DNA from: Candidatus Kapaibacterium sp.
Lineage (GTDB): Bacteria; Bacteroidota; Ignavibacteria; Kapaibacteriales; Kapaibacteriaceae
Assembly (NCBI GenBank): GCA_030830285.1
Contig: JAURNF010000014.1
Coordinates: 1-21,434, forward strand
Length of the DNA stretch: 21,434 bases
Reading direction: 5' to 3'
Below, piece by piece: positions 21,275 through 21,434 of the stretch. Within the stretch, counting starts at the first letter, position 1; the number at the start of each line of letters is the position of its first letter. Under the pieces are notes generated by a model. It searched no databases, was not told the origin of the DNA, and was given only the letters and a program-made list of their open reading frames with translations. Position numbers and translations under genes: made by a program.

Positions 21275-21434
21275 ACCGTATCATCTGTCTCATTTGCAGG
21301 GCTACCACCGCCCCCAACACCGATCCGGCGATCACATCGCTGAGGTAGTGTGCGTCGACGATCATGCGGGCGACGGCAATCGCGATACCGAGGGGCCAGA
21401 AGAGCCAGCGAAGTTTGGGCCATGCGGCTGAGCC
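21264..21434 (-). CDS. PAP2-family phosphatase, C-terminal fragment (partial at window edge)
   Basis: On the minus strand 56 residues are readable to a TGA at 21264-21266. They contain ARMIVDAHYLSDVIAG, which fits the third PAP2 motif (R, five residues, H, three residues, D), with R23, H29 and D33 of the fragment. Ala replaces the usual Ser before Arg. A hydrophobic segment (LFWPLGIAIAVA) precedes the motif and another (VIAGSVLGAVVAL) follows it, so this is a membrane phosphatase of the phosphatidic acid phosphatase type 2 family. Substrates could be lipid phosphates or undecaprenyl pyrophosphate. Motifs 1 and 2 would lie beyond the window. Its stop sits in the palindrome shared with argH. 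Confidence 0.85.
   Translation of the reverse strand, partial: GSAAWPKLRWLFWPLGIAIAVARMIVDAHYLSDVIAGSVLGAVVALQMRQMIRLRR

Noticed and set aside
1..21434. CRISPR arrays, insertion sequences, tRNA or rRNA genes
   Set aside because: No spaced repeats, transposase motifs, or tRNA/rRNA landmarks were found; the gene content is core housekeeping without transfer signs.

Overview
The window is a bacterial chromosome segment that is almost entirely coding on the + strand. It holds three blocks. (1) Positions 1-13078 are the S10-spc-alpha ribosomal protein superoperon, cut in at the end of rplD: rplD(partial)-rplW-rplB-rpsS-rplV-rpsC-rplP-rpmC-rpsQ-rplN-rplX-rplE-rpsN-rpsH-rplF-rplR-rpsE-rpmD-rplO-secY-map-infA-rpmJ-rpsM-rpsK-rpoA-rplQ. 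A strong intrinsic terminator closes it at 13100-13138. (2) engB (ribosome-assembly GTPase) and purE (purine synthesis) follow at 13144-14249 as a translationally coupled pair. (3) An arginine biosynthesis operon occupies 14486-21240: GNAT acyltransferase-argG-argC-argF'-argB-argE/dapE-like deacylase-argH. All but one of its junctions are ATGA overlaps. The right edge holds the C-terminus of a convergent PAP2-family phosphatase.

Organism: the evidence points to the Bacteroidota/Chlorobiota (FCB) side of the bacterial tree. L36 is the cysteine-free form ending in INKKNPRFKQRQG, S14 is the zinc-free form, ArgG, ArgC and the GNAT enzyme resemble their Bacteroidetes counterparts, and an acylornithine carbamoyltransferase (ArgF') replaces ordinary ornithine carbamoyltransferase. 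Unlike typical Bacteroidetes, nearly every gene has a clear GGAG-type Shine-Dalgarno sequence, and base composition is moderately GC-rich by eye. That suggests a Chlorobi/Ignavibacteria/Kapabacteria-like lineage rather than Bacteroidia. This placement is inference, not proof.

How the genes work together: the first block makes ribosomal proteins, RNA polymerase alpha, the SecY translocon pore, methionine aminopeptidase and IF-1. In the third block the GNAT enzyme probably acylates glutamate, ArgB phosphorylates it and ArgC reduces it. An aminotransferase encoded elsewhere (argD is absent here) would make acylornithine. ArgF' carbamoylates that, the M20 deacylase removes the acyl group from acylcitrulline, and ArgG plus ArgH complete arginine.

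The most interesting region is the 236-nt gap before the arginine operon (14250-14485). It contains a Bacteroidetes-like promoter and a 26-codon open reading frame with three consecutive CGA arginine codons. It can also fold into two mutually exclusive GC-rich RNA structures, followed by a separate hairpin. Together these look like an arginine-responsive leader-peptide attenuator that does not follow the textbook terminator layout. Other points of note are a non-diagnostic residue at the acyl-specificity position of ArgF', the absence of rpsD between rpsK and rpoA, an engB start codon only 5 nt beyond a terminator with no Shine-Dalgarno, a long acidic tail on L17, and a repeat-built palindrome that carries the stop codons of both convergent genes at the right edge.
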